Below, one piece after another: positions 25,689 through 37,328 of a stretch of 64,000 nt of DNA; the stretch's first letter is position 1; every line of letters starts with the position of its first letter. The translations under genes were made by a program, and so were the position numbers. Source of the DNA: Grifola frondosa (lineage: Eukaryota > Basidiomycota > Agaricomycetes > Polyporales > Grifolaceae); NCBI GenBank assembly GCA_001683735.1, contig LUGG01000004.1, forward strand, positions 1,302,001 to 1,366,000, written 5' to 3'. The notes under the pieces are model-generated. The model was given only the letters and a program-made list of their open reading frames with translations. It had not been told where the DNA came from and did not search any database.

Positions 25689-26753
25689 ATGTCTGAGCGT
25701 AAAGGTGTGTTATCTCTCACTCTTCCTGATAGATTTGTTCTCTAATGATCGTCACAATGCAGTTCTGAACAAGTACTTTCCCCCGGATTTCGATCCGTCA
25801 CTTATTCCTCGCCGGAAACAACCCAAGAATTCACAGCAGGTTGTTCGTCTAATGGCTCCCTTCTCAATGTATGTCCTCATGTTTGATTTATTCGCAGGTC
25901 TTTTCTGACTGATGTCTTGATAGGCGATGTAATACCTGCGGCGAGTACATCTACAAGGGCAAGAAATTCAACGCCCGGAAGGAGACTGTAGAAGGCGAGG
26001 ATTACTATGGCATCAAGATATTCCGATTCTACATCAAATGGTACGTCTGTGTGGTTTATTGTCCTATCGAGAGACGTGTCTCATATTCGTTGCACAGTAC
26101 GCTGTGTTCTGCGGAGATCACCTTCAAAACTGACCCGAAGAATACTGACTATTCCGCCGAGCACGGGGCGTCACGTAACTTTGAACCATGGCGGGAAGAA
26201 CAAGCGGTCGAAGAGGAAGACCGGTTAGCGAAACTTGAAGAAGAGGAGAATAACCCTATGAAAGCGCTGGAGAACCGGACCGTGGACTCTAAGCGAGAGA
26301 TGGATATCCTAGATGCGCTGCAAGACATCAGGGCACGAAACGCGCGGATTGAGAGGGTCGGACAATCGGTGGATTTGCTGGAGAGGATGGGCATGGAGGA
26401 GATAGAGACGGAAGAGGACAGGGAACGGAAGCGACAAGAAGATGAAGATGAGAAGTTGGTGCGTGAGGTTTTCTCCAAGGTGGCAGTACCAGCGGGTCCT
26501 TCAAGGTTCGGGGCTGGCTGGTGCAAGCGGAGGCAGCACGAGCGAGGCGTCGGGATCCACATCGGTGGTGACAGTGAAGCGGAAAGCAGATGGGCTCGAG
26601 CCAGATGTGCAGAGTCTATTGCCAGAATCTACGCGGGCCTTACTTGCGTCGAAGTCGTTTGGAATGCCCGTGCTGAAGAAGAAGAAAGTGGAAGGGAAGA
26701 ACTCGCTTGGAATCAAGATAAAGAGCAGGCCGGTTGCGAAAGCCGCAGTGTAA
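25689..26753 (+). CDS. YJU2/CWC16 family splicing factor
   Basis: Nuclear step-I splicing factor that acts with Prp19/Prp2-activated spliceosomes. The first exon codes only for MSERK, then an intron, [18 protein letters not shown], an intron, [20 protein letters not shown] with the first CxxC, then [20 protein letters not shown] with the second CxxC; these form the family zinc site. [15 protein letters not shown] and an acidic coiled region follow. Near 26500-26530 the frame shifts before the C terminus ([28 protein letters not shown]), which is family-like. Two missing G bases in nearby G-runs would reconcile it. Divergent from DHX35 with 173 bp between starts; ttaaata near 25621 may serve as a TATA-like element. 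Confidence 0.88.
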
Positions 26754-27004
26754 TGTGGTTCGCAGATGGCTCACATTAGTGTATTCATAGCATCTAATTT
26801 ATATTTCTGCATCATGACCTTCATGTGTTGTTTTTGTCGGCGACGACGTCTAGCGTCGTGGTGGACGGGTAAGTTGAGTTTTTGCGGTCGGCGCCAACCA
26901 CGGACGTCAGTGCTGCTAGTGTTCTCCCCTCACCACCACCACGACCCCTACGATATTCCTTCACGACATCGCCTCTACCCTGTTGCCCCTCAGAATCGTC
27001 CACC

Positions 27005-29538
27005 ATGGCCATTTTGGCCTATGCTAGCTCTCTGTTCTCAACAGCGTTCCGCCTAGCCGTATATATCTTCCTCGAAGTGGTCCGTCCCTTCGCTTCACAG
27101 ATTTCCCCTATACTTACCTTATGCATAGGTTCCACTACGATTTGCCAAGCTTGTTCTTCCAACCTTATATCTTCTGTATCTTGTTGCATCTTATTTTCAA
27201 GTCCCTCCACAAGGACAGACAGTGGAACTGGAAGAAGAAATCATTACGATTGACGAGAAAACAAATGAGGATCAAACAGTCGAGACTGACGTTACCGTCG
27301 CCCAAATGATGTTTGTACGCCCCAGTCCAGCACTCACTGTAGGTTCTCATAATGTTGCCCCCATTTCTACTCTGACCGATTGTTGCAGGCTCGGGAGGCT
27401 CTAGCTACAATTGTGTTCTCTTTGCCATCACCTTCTCGAGGACTGCGCGTGGCCAACCTGCTCATCAACTCGCTTTTGCTACTTTCAGCTGTGGAATTCG
27501 TGTCCTACCCTTTCTTCGATGATGCGTCTGATGTTATCTACACTCGCGTTGGAGCTGTATATCCAGACGCTGTCAAGGTCGTTGTTCGCTACCCAAAGTT
27601 CAATTCTACAGATCACGTCGTACGTCTGGCATGGCGACATGCCGAACCTGATCCATGGACTGACGGTCCCATCCTCAACTTGACGGCGGAAAATGACTGG
27701 GTGAGCACCGTCAGATTAGGCAGCCTCTGGCCCAGTACCAATTACGAATGTATGTTGGTGCCGCCCATATTGTGCAATAACTCCATGTCTGAATACCTGT
27801 GTCGTACTCTCAGACAGGCTCGAAGATGTCAACAACACTGTGCTGCCTTACCCTGCGAAGCCTATTCAATTCCATACCTTCCCCGACTCTCGCGTACAGA
27901 GTGGCTCGCACTTCCGTTTCGTTGCCTCGTCTTGTGTCACTCCAAACTTCCCGTACCTGCCATTCCAAGGCCGTAGGATCAAGGGGTTTGATCTCCTTGC
28001 GAATTACCTTTGGCCAAATGAGGTTCCCGTAGTTTCACCACGTGTCCCAGAAGAACAGAATGCCAGTGTTTCCGCAGAGCCTGTTATTTCTGATTCTGCC
28101 AACATGACCGAGCTGCCGTCCGAAGCTTTCACGTCTATCGCTGCAAATGCCTCGACAGTTGTTCCATCTTCCCCAGTATCAGAGCGCAAGGCGCCTACCG
28201 AATTTATGATCTTTATGGGCGATTTCATCTATGCCGATGTACCCATATACTTTGGTGACGACAAGGAAGCATACCGGCGCCTGTACAGAAGGAACTACCA
28301 GAGCGATAGCTTTAGAAAAGTGTACGAACGGCTTCGTGAGTTGGGCATTGCACTCTTCCATTCCGGTTCATGTCCGAACTAACTATTGAAAACAAGCCAT
28401 ATTCCACACTTACGATGATCATGAAGTAATTAGGTTGCAATTATGCATTCGAACGGTTCTAATATTCTTGTTACTGTCTGTTTAGATTATCAACAACTTT
28501 GTCGGTCAATCTAACGACAGTTTAGCTCCATTCCCGAACGCATCGGATGCTTTCCGCTTGTACAATGCTGATGAACTACGACTCTTCTGTGGAAGACCAG
28601 CATTACTACGACTTCCGTTACGGCGATGTGGCCTTCTTCGTCTTAGACACCCGTCGCTACCGCTCTGACATCAGCACTGAAGACCCAGCCAGTCACACAA
28701 TGCTCGGCGACAAGCAGCTGGGAGCATTGTACGATTGGCTCGGCAAGGTACTGATACGTTGCAAATCCCTGTTTCAAGTCGATTGTTAACGACACATTTG
28801 CCGAACAGGTCAACACACGGCGACGTTCAAGTTCATCGTGACTTCTGTGCCCTTCACGTCTCTCTGGCAGCACGATGCGCTTACCGACTCATGGGCTGGG
28901 TTTGGATACGAGAAGAGCGCCCTCCTGAGTGCTCTCCAATCTGTGCCCAATATCCTTCTACTTTCTGGGGACCGGCATGAGTTTGCAGCGATTGAGTACA
29001 CTAGCAGTGACGCCGGCCACAATGTCCTCGAGATATCCACTAGCCCTCTCAGCATGTTCTATGTCCCGTTCTTCAGGACGCTGAAGATGAAGAGCGAGGG
29101 CGTTGTGCAGAAGACCAGAAAGGTTATTAACGTGTTGGAGAATGGAACCACAGAGGTCACCACAGTTGTCGACGAATTGCCGCAGGAGCAAGTTCTGAAA
29201 TACATCGGTAACGGAAATTATAAATGGTCAGTTTCTCAGCGGTGCCTCTAATTGTCGAGCTCTGCTGATGATTGCATCTGCAGGTCTACAATCGAGGTTG
29301 ACACAAGAGATGCTGATCACCCTGTGGTCAAGGTCGAGATCATGATCGATGGTGTTCAAGCGTACAGGTGCGTGTGTCGTATATGACTGCTCTCAGATGT
29401 CTGATTCGGATTCTTAGCTTGACCGTTCGGGGGAAGCCTGTGAAGCTACAGTCCTCTATAGCTCTCGGATCATTTGTGCCGCAGACATTCAAGGGAGTTT
29501 TGGATAGAATCGGGTTGAAACCTAGTCGTTGGTTCTAG
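27005..29538 (+). CDS. PhoD-like metallophosphatase, membrane anchored
   Basis: Predicted alkaline phosphatase D/PhoD-like phosphoesterase. The N terminus (MAILAYASSLFSTAF...) and the segment VANLLINSLLLLSAVEF are hydrophobic, suggesting membrane anchoring. The catalytic core shows FVASSCVTPNFPY, FMIFMGDFIYADVPIYFG (metal-binding D), RLPIFHTYDDHE (across a short exon), YYDFRYGDVAFFVLDTRRYR, LGDKQLGALYDWL, FIVTSVPFTSLWQ and LLLSGDRHEFAAIEY (metal-binding D and H). It ends KPSRWF. Introns are short; two places are out of frame by one or two bases (near 28571 and at the exon starting 28810), again better explained by sequence errors than by loss of function. Substrate unknown. Confidence 0.82.
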
Positions 29539-29665
29539 AGGGGTTGATCGACGAACGGAATGTACGGGTTATGTATGTTACATATATCGCAAATACTTCT
29601 GTAATACCAGTGCTCAAACAATCGCCTCATAAAAACCCTACATGAAACATCTACATAGTAGATCG

Positions 29666-32600
29666 TCAACTTCTGTTAATCGTCTCCTTAGAAAATCGCT
29701 GCTGGATGCGCGCATAGTGTTCCATTTCAGCTTGACTGACACTTGGAACGAGCTCTTTCAGTGCCAGATTGAAATCCTCCTCTGACACGAGCACCTCAAT
29801 TTCGGCAGGAGTAGCGAGTTCGCTGAGATAGTATTGCGGCGTGAGTGGGTATGGATGCGGAGAATGGGGCGGTGGCAAAGAATTCATTTTCGCTGTAACT
29901 CGCGCGTCAATCACTTTGTTACGTGCGTACGAACTAATACACAAACCCAATGTTGCTTCCAGCTCCTCTGATTTTCTTGACATAGCTTTGAGCAACGCAT
30001 CCGCGCATAGAGCATAGAAGTCTGCTCCGGTGTAATGGAATGGACACCGCTCGGCTATCGCTTCAAGCCGCAGGTCTGGGTGAAGGCGGAACTTTCTTGT
30101 TAGTGCTTGGAGGATGTTCAGCTGAGCGGCGTGTGTGTTGCTGACACCAAGGTATAGCATGCGATCAAATCTGCACAGTGATGTTTTAGATGTAGTGTGA
30201 AAGACGGGAAGAACAAATATGTAATACCTTCCAGGTCTCAGGAGAGCGGGATCAAGCAAGTCGGGTCGATTCGTCGCGCCGATGACGAACACATCTGAGC
30301 CCGACTTCCCACTAGATAATCCATCTAACTCGGCCAGTATCTGACTGACGATACGGTCCATGACACCTCCAGAGTCACCGTGGGCACCTCGTTTTGGAGC
30401 CACCGAGTCCAACTCGTCGAAGAAGATGACGCAGGGTCGAGCATCCCTCGCACGCTGAAAGACTCTTCGCACATTGGCTTCGGACTCTCCAATATACATG
30501 TTGAGGAGCTCCGGACCTTTAACGGAGAAGAAGTTGAGAGCACAGGAGGTTGCTACAGCTTTGGCTAGCAAAGTCTTGCCAGTTCCCGGCGGACCATACA
30601 GTAGCATACCTAAAAGGATATAGTCACCTTGACCTTCTTGAAAGGATGAAGAACTCACCAGACCGTTGCTTCAGACCCTCGGCGAACAGTTCAGGATGTT
30701 GAAGCGGCAGCTGGATAGTATCCAAGATATCGGCTTTGACATGGGCCAATCCTCCAACGTCATCCCAAGAGACGGAAGGTATCTTTGGTGCTCCAATGCT
30801 TTCGGAATAGGATGCTCTGGATTTTGAGAGTGCGACGTCAAAGTCAGCTGCCGTGAGGGGTACTCCGGCAGAGAAAATATCAAATTCTCTACTTTCACTG
30901 GGAAGAGCCAAGTTCATTAATGAGGACATTCAGGTATAAGGAAACCTACGAGTTATGCAGAGATCTTCGAATTGAAGCAGTTTTGGCACGAGACACCAAG
31001 TCGATAAGGTCAACAGCAACAAGCGCAGCAGTCTGCACTGCAAGGTCTTGAATCGAAACATCAGGAGCAACTGCGCAATCGCTGAGCGCAGATGTGAGAA
31101 TCTCGTATCTTTCAACTTCTCCTGGAGCCTATGAAATAGTAAGTGAACTGCCAAAACATGAATAGGCTCTGATTCGAACCTCGAACACAATTTCATGCTT
31201 GAAGCAGGACAAAATTTTTGGAGGGACGCGTTCATGACTATCAGTGGTGCCGAAGACAAGCAGCGGAAATCCAGTCAAGCTCCATGATTGTTGGAGATCT
31301 GCTATACAGTCGCGGAGAACTTCCGCTATAGCAGGCTCTGACAAATGATTAAGATCGATAGCATTTCATTGGCAAAAAAGGATTCCCACCTTTCCCAGGC
31401 TCCAAACCCTGAGTAGTCTGTGCGAAAGCATCGATATGTCTTAAAACCAAGACGCATGGCGTGCATGAGGCGGCTCTGTCAAAACGAGCTCGAAGCGTGC
31501 CCTCCGTCTTCACGTCATTTTCACCAATGATATCGTAAGCGTCTACCTTTATCATACAAAGTATAATTAGCACAAAAATAATGGCCACTCTGGGAAGTTT
31601 CACCTCAAATATATGAATGCCCAAACGATGCACCACCCAGGTTGCGACGGTCATCTTACCAATTCCTCTGGGACCTTGCAGTAGAATAGAAAGCTGCAGG
31701 TGATAATCGACAGCTCGACGATTCAACGCTGCAGACGATAGAGCCAATAATTTTCGAAGGGACTATCAGGAGCCAGAAGTGCGGAAGACGATCCGTGCTG
31801 CAGGGGTGTGGTACTTGTGGCTAATCCTACGTGTCAATGACTGCACGATCATAGGTAGAAGTATAACGTACCAATCCCGAGATACTGTCCAACATCGGGC
31901 ACCCTTGAATGCTCAATGCCAGTTTGTATCATGCGCGTGATACTCGAGTCGACCCAACAGCCGAGTTCACCCACTGTAGCACCAACGTACATGTCTGGAG
32001 AGGAGCCATCACCACGACTTGCCAAGACGTTGTGTTCAATATTTGTCACGATAAAAAATACCGGCTCGTTTGCATTGTCAAGGCTCGCCACCCTTCGTGC
32101 CATGAGTAAGATACTGACACACCAATAGTCGTATGTAACGAAGACTAACTCGGAATCCATACGATCCATTTCCTCCTCATCCACAGAATCGTCTCGGCTG
32201 GAGTCATTGTTGCTAAGATGCTGGAGTTCGTCGGTGTTAATCTTGACAGTAATTATGTCTCCTTGCTTCACGAGGCGCGTCGTTCCTTTGAAATAGTCTT
32301 GCAGTGCACGCAGAAAAACGGCTGATAAGCACGATCCGTCGAAAAAGCAGACGCGACACGCGCAATAGTCAAGGCCTTAGCAACGGGTATTGTAGGCCGG
32401 CGGGAACCAAAAGGACTGGGACGTAGGCAAACATTGGTATTCCATAGACTAGTGGTTCCCAGAACATTATGCAAAAGCTGAGGGGAAAACGCAGGTCCCC
32501 TAGTAATCACTTTAGACAGTATTATTATAGATCAAGGAAGCACTCACAGATGGTGCAAAAGATCATCTTTGGCGCAGACACGCGCGAGTCGATAACTTGA

Positions 32601-33686
32601 CCCATGACTGGACCTAACTATAACCTTCGAGATCGTAAGAAATGGCACTTGATACTTATGCACACCGGGCTCACCCAATCACCGTTGAGGACGCCGATGC
32701 GACTGAGATCAGACGTATGAACGTAGACACTGCAGTCGTCTTGATGTAAGGAGACAGGGTGCGAAAGCGGGTGTGCTTTACAGGACCATTCTAGTAAGGA
32801 GATCTGCAGGTTTTCCGACAATTGTTCTTCAGGAACGCTGCCGCCGCTCTCGACACTGCCGTTAGGACTGGCAGGCGGTTGGCCATGCATGCCCAAGGAG
32901 CGGAGAACGGAGCCTGCCAGGAAGTCTTCGCCTATCTCAATATCCCCCTTTTCTGATTCCGTAGCTTCGGATGCTTCATTTGAACTTACAGAATCGTGGG
33001 AGTCGGAAGCGGCATCGTCCTGCGCACTAGCAGAAACATACACTTTGGTGAACCCTTTCTGTATGCATCCCTGCTGAACCGGAGCAGCCATAACCAGTTG
33101 ATAACGAAGGCAAGAAGAGGCTAGGCCGGGAATATCAAGAGCATCTGCCGGAAGGGTATAGACCGTGCCTTGACGAAAAATCACCTGTCTATCAAGAAAC
33201 CAGTCTTCCAGCGCAGATTTATGGGATGTAGCGGCAGCATATGCCTCCTGAGAGAGTGCAGACAGAATGACCTCTGACAGCGCTACAGGTTGGACGAGTG
33301 TAATTGAGTGGGTGTGCTCTGCGCTTGGGTGACCTAAGTCGCTTGGAAGGAGTACATTTGGGTATTCTTCCGCCCATCTTCTAGGGACAGACAACCCAGT
33401 GGCCTAGGATCACGAACGGTTGGACACAAGGTTACGAGAAGCATAATGTTGGACATACATTCGGGTCAAGAATACCCCAGCAAGTAATTGAGTTCAAAGA
33501 CGATGAGCTCGACGATGAATATGGGAGGGATCGCGAGATAGATATGGTGACTCGGTCGACTGCAGACTTGGGCACCTGTAAATTGTTCCAGACAGTCTGA
33601 GAGAGAAACACACCGTTGTCGTCGGTGCTTTCGTAAATGTCGAGTGAAACAGCGACCCCGGTAGGCCGCTCAAACAGAAAGTCCAT
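29666..33686 (-). CDS. PEX6: Peroxisomal AAA ATPase PEX6
   Basis: Tandem AAA ATPase that with Pex1 extracts the receptor Pex5 from the peroxisomal membrane. The N-terminal part is divergent. The D1 module shows [17 protein letters not shown]. The D2 module is canonical: [23 protein letters not shown] (Walker A), [10 protein letters not shown] (Walker B), [34 protein letters not shown] (second region of homology), then [15 protein letters not shown]. The first ATG in the conserved frame is at 33686 ([10 protein letters not shown]). The frame is open further upstream without an ATG, and two tiny upstream ORFs precede it. At A5 32314-32318 one base is missing to continue [12 protein letters not shown]. 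About 12 introns. Divergent from GAR1 at 150 bp. Confidence 0.92.
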
Positions 33687-33838
33687 GAACAGAATGCGTG
33701 GGAATCTTGATCTTGCATTTTCTCTCGATTTGGCTGTCGATGATCTTTTCTTCAACGTGAATTAAAAGCTATAGCCCATCCAGCAGCTTCAACGGGCGGC
33801 CATTCTTTCTACACCTTCCCCTAGACCAAACCCAAACA

Positions 33839-34684
33839 ATGAGCAGAGGAGGCAGAGGAGGATTCGGCGGTCGTGGTGGAGGTCAGCTCAGTACCTGTTC
33901 TGGCATCTCTTCGTTCACTGACCTCCTTTCTGCTCGCAATACAGGCCGTGGAGGTGGTAGAGGCGGGTTTACACAGAGGGATATGGGTCCCCCAGATACA
34001 GTCCTTGGTGCGCCTGGAAGTAATTCCATTTAGAAGTGTCTCGTACTAAGGGCTGGCCGTTTTTCAGAAATGGGTTCCTTCATGCACGCAGTAGAAGACG
34101 AAATGCTCTGTCAATCTTTGATGCCAGATAAAGTGCCTTACTTCAATGCCCCCATCTATCTTCAAAACAAGTCCGTCATCGGACGGGTGGACGAGATCCT
34201 CGGTCCGATTAATGAGGTCTACTTCTCCGTGAAGATGGGAGAGGGAATGGTGGCTAGTAGTTTCAAAAAGGGAGACAAGGTATTCATCGGAGGAGACAAG
34301 CTTCTTCCTATAGAGCGATTTCTTCCCAAACCTAAAGTCGCTGGAGGTATGTAATTTGTTGCCGAACTCCCGCACTCTGTTCTAATAGTTGTCTGTCGCA
34401 CGGCACGCAGGTGTTGCAAGTAGGTATAATCATCTCATCCTGTGGGCCTGTTACTGACCACCTTTGCAGAAAGAGCCCGTGGGGGGCGTGGCGGAGCGGG
34501 GGGCCGAGGCAGGGGTGCGCCTGGTGGTCGCGGTGGTTTCCAGCGGGGTGGCGGGCGTGGTGGAGGACGGGGTGCACCGAGAGGCGGCTTCGGTGGCCGG
34601 GGATCATCAAGAGGGGGTCCTAGTCGCGGTAGAGGCTTTGGAGGCGGTGGACGAGGGGGTCGGGGTGGTTTTCGGGGTTCATGA
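33839..34684 (+). CDS. GAR1: H/ACA snoRNP subunit GAR1
   Basis: Nucleolar component of H/ACA RNPs that guide pseudouridylation. An N-terminal glycine/arginine-rich region ([15 protein letters not shown]) is followed by the Gar1 core: [69 protein letters not shown]. The C-terminal RGG domain ends GGFRGS. Introns begin at 33881, 34014, 34347 and 34420; a tiny exon (GVA) lies between the last two. All junctions are in frame. Complete and of normal length. Confidence 0.95.
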
Positions 34685-34865
34685 TATAGCTGCGGCCTCC
34701 CTGTGTATGATTCATTTTCTGTGTTTGATCTTTCGTGATGCCGTAGCAAGTGAGATAATCCTTTTGCACAATCATCGTCTACACAGGACGACATGGCTAG
34801 TCTACAATCATGTTCCTGAGTTTATTGGTACAGAGAGGGTATAGTATACAGTATGTGCGGTAAAA

Positions 34866-35712
34866 TTACATCTTCAAAGACTTGATCTCAACTGCGACAG
34901 TTTTTACTCTCTCAGAGCGTTCGGATTGGAGAGATACGGTCTGTTTATAACGAAGCCCGCTCAGTGTCAATGCGAACAGCCGGAGCGATGTGATTGATTA
35001 CCTGTCTGAGCTCTTCAGAAATAGCATACGTTTGTTGCGAGACTTGTTCTATACGTGTGAGGGCCTCAGAAGTCACTGCGATCGGTATACTTCTGTTAGG
35101 TTTATTGTGCAATCGTACGAAGGGAGCGTACCATTGTCGCCCGTGCCACTCTCCTCCGCATCGTCGGCGTCAGGTAGCGAGGCAGATTCCTCGTTGCATA
35201 ATTCCTTATAACCCTCGAGGAGACCCTGCATCAGTTCCTCGACCTGAAGTGGAATGGTGCGTCGTTTCTTCGCGATGTCCTCGTCCCACTTCAGACTTTG
35301 GTCAGAAAGGGACCAGATATGCCGGTCAAAACCTTCATCGAATGGTTCAATCTCTGTAATGCATCGTCAGAAGTAGTCATGTGGAGAGGACATAGGGATC
35401 TCACCCTCTTCGTCTTCGTTCAATTCATCCAGATTTCGCCCGTTTACGCGTATGTTCGGCCGGCTGATTTCAAACGTTCTGTCGACAAACTTATGAGAAG
35501 CGTTGGGAGTCGCGTTGCGCATGAAAAAGAATGACAGATACATTACGAAGATGTTGTTTTAGTACCTCTTTGTTAGCAAGAGAAGACCTGCTTGCAGCAA
35601 GTTGTTCATCCAGTGCTTCAAAGACAGCGGAAGAAAAGTTGGCCTTGATACGTCGCCAATCCTGCAGAGTCTCGACGGAAATACGAGGGAGATCTTCTCG
35701 TTGCGCGTCCAT
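34866..35712 (-). CDS. Kinetochore protein MIS14/NSL1-like
   Basis: Likely the Mis14/Nsl1 subunit of the MIS12 kinetochore complex. Start MDAQREDLPRISVETLQDW at 35712, then FVDRTFEISRPNIRVNGRN, EIEPFDEGFDRHIWSLSDQ, LKWDEDIAKKRRTIP and a helical C terminus (LTRIEQVSQQTYAISEEL, ending in EIKSLKM). The order LxDW..., PNIxVNGRN, EPFDE and KWxxxIAxKRR agrees with what I know of fungal Mis14. Five exons, GT-AG introns, all in frame. Predicted ~200 aa, mostly helical. Confidence 0.68.
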
Positions 35713-36054
35713 GGATGGTAGAGGGAATTAACAAGGACCTGATTGTTTCCGTCTGCTTAATCTCAGGCTGGCAGCGGCCGCTGCTCAGTGCCGGAGTCGC
35801 GACACGTGCACGTGATATGTGACCTTGTATATTGTCACGCGCTAAGACGCGTCTGGCCAACTTGTGGCTAGTGCGACGTGAATTCGGACGTGGAACGCCT
35901 TGCATTCATATATCAGCACGCCCTCACTTGCTGTATTTAGCAACGCATCGTACATAGTAGCTATATATCTCGGTCCTTACGGTGCTACAAAGTCCCGCAA
36001 CAGTATGGTTGAAACTGCATTACATGGTGAACTTCGTCCAACATCCTCGCCCGC

Positions 36055-36902
36055 CTAACTCTCCCATTTAATCTGCAGGAAGTGCATCATGATCAAAGCG
36101 CTGAGATAAAGCGAGGAAGGTGCACTCACTTCCGGATGCGCTTTGAACTTCTCGTAGGCTTCGCGATTGAAGAAACTTACTTCTGTTTCATTCTCTACAT
36201 AAGTCGTAGGGTCAGTATCAATTATGGGATGATCACTAGATGGCAGTAGCCCCACAGACGATGACGGATGTTAAGTCGCCTGGAATGAAGATGCGTGCCA
36301 CAATGACAATTAATTGTATGTGCAGGTCAACAAACTCACCTGCCACATGCGTGCACTTCCCACTGACACCGTCGACTAAAAAAGATAAGAGACTCACCGA
36401 ATCCAATATCGGTTAATGTCTTCGCATCATCATTTAATATCCAATCTTCGTGATCGAGGTTGATGATTAAATTTGTGGTCTGCAGACTTTTGAGCACGAA
36501 GTGGCAAAAGACGAGGTGGAATACGAGCCTTGGCACCATGAGCCTTGGTGTATAGTTTCATGGTATCTATTTAAAGGGACATAACCTATTATGAAAATAG
36601 ATAGGAGACGTTGAATCGTACCGAGAACAAGATTATGATAGGGTTTCCATCCTGACTGGGTTTGGACAGCTAGGTAGCACCGATCTTAGAGGGATGGAGA
36701 ACAGACGAGATCGACTTGTGTGGTTACCTTGACGTGCGAGTTCTTTCAATTCACCGACCGTGGTGGTGTCGAGGTTGACGTTGTGAAGAACAAGACTGCG
36801 CTCTGTACGAAACTCGAAAGACTTGATGATACGGAGGGTAAGAGTTGCAGAAGTCTTTGGGATAGCGAGATTGGTGAGGACGTCTGATATTCCGTCGGAC
36901 AT
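36055..36902 (-). CDS. UPF0538 (C2orf76-like) family protein
   Basis: Small conserved protein of unknown function. MSDGISDVLTNLA at 36902 leads to TLRIIKSFEFRTERSLVLHN, then TTTVGELKELAR, an intron, YHNLVLDTMKLYTKAHGAK, TTNLIINLDHEDWIL, NDDAKTLTDIGF, ENETEVSFFNREAYEKFKAHP and a final short exon (KWES). The IRSFE...R, INxxHD..IL and ENETE(I/V)xFF patterns are those of human C2orf76. About 120-130 aa, complete; exon ends are canonical. Confidence 0.82.
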
Positions 36903-37328
36903 GACAAGTCGTAATAGAAGAGACAACGAGGAAGCTAGAAGCTTGAGTACTTGAGTACTTGAGTGGATGAACGAAAGATGGCCCGGTGGCGCTGGAACGG
37001 TACCGGTCACACCTTGGCGGCCCGCACACCGTTGCACATCGCACAAATAGCACATCCAAGCACCACCCTCGCAATGGCTCGCATCACTCTCGGATGTGCA
37101 TGTGCACTAGCTTAGCTTATACTTAGTCCGTCGTGTATCGCTCGGTCGTGTATTGTCCATGAAAAGTCCGTCGCAGCTGCGTCGCAGGATAGGCTCTTCC
37201 GAGGTTCGTCCGCTCCTCCGAAGACAGAAGCTCCGAAGACACAAGGCCATCCTCGATGGAGTCCATAAGAGCGTCGACCACAGCTACGCTGCACTCCCTT
37301 GTCGCCCGTCCTTCAGGTTGACAACACA
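36903..37328. other. Divergent intergenic region, 426 bp
   Basis: Lies between the start codons of the UPF0538 gene (-) and the GH3 gene (+). It contains a short direct repeat gagtacttgagtacttgagt near 36943-36962. Otherwise no structure or coding segment was recognised. Confidence 0.5.

Noticed and set aside
26149..26562. Serine-rich minus-strand frame of 137 codons
   Set aside because: Antisense of the Glu/Arg-rich coiled region of YJU2; composition artefact.
28004..28228. Minus-strand frame opposite the PhoD-like gene
   Set aside because: Shadow frame; the plus strand carries conserved catalytic motifs on both sides.
34435..34794. Proline-rich minus-strand frame of 119 codons
   Set aside because: Antisense of the GAR1 RGG domain.
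36943..36962. Short direct repeats as a possible CRISPR-like or regulatory array
   Set aside because: Only two or three contiguous 10-base units in a eukaryotic promoter; ordinary microsatellite-like sequence.
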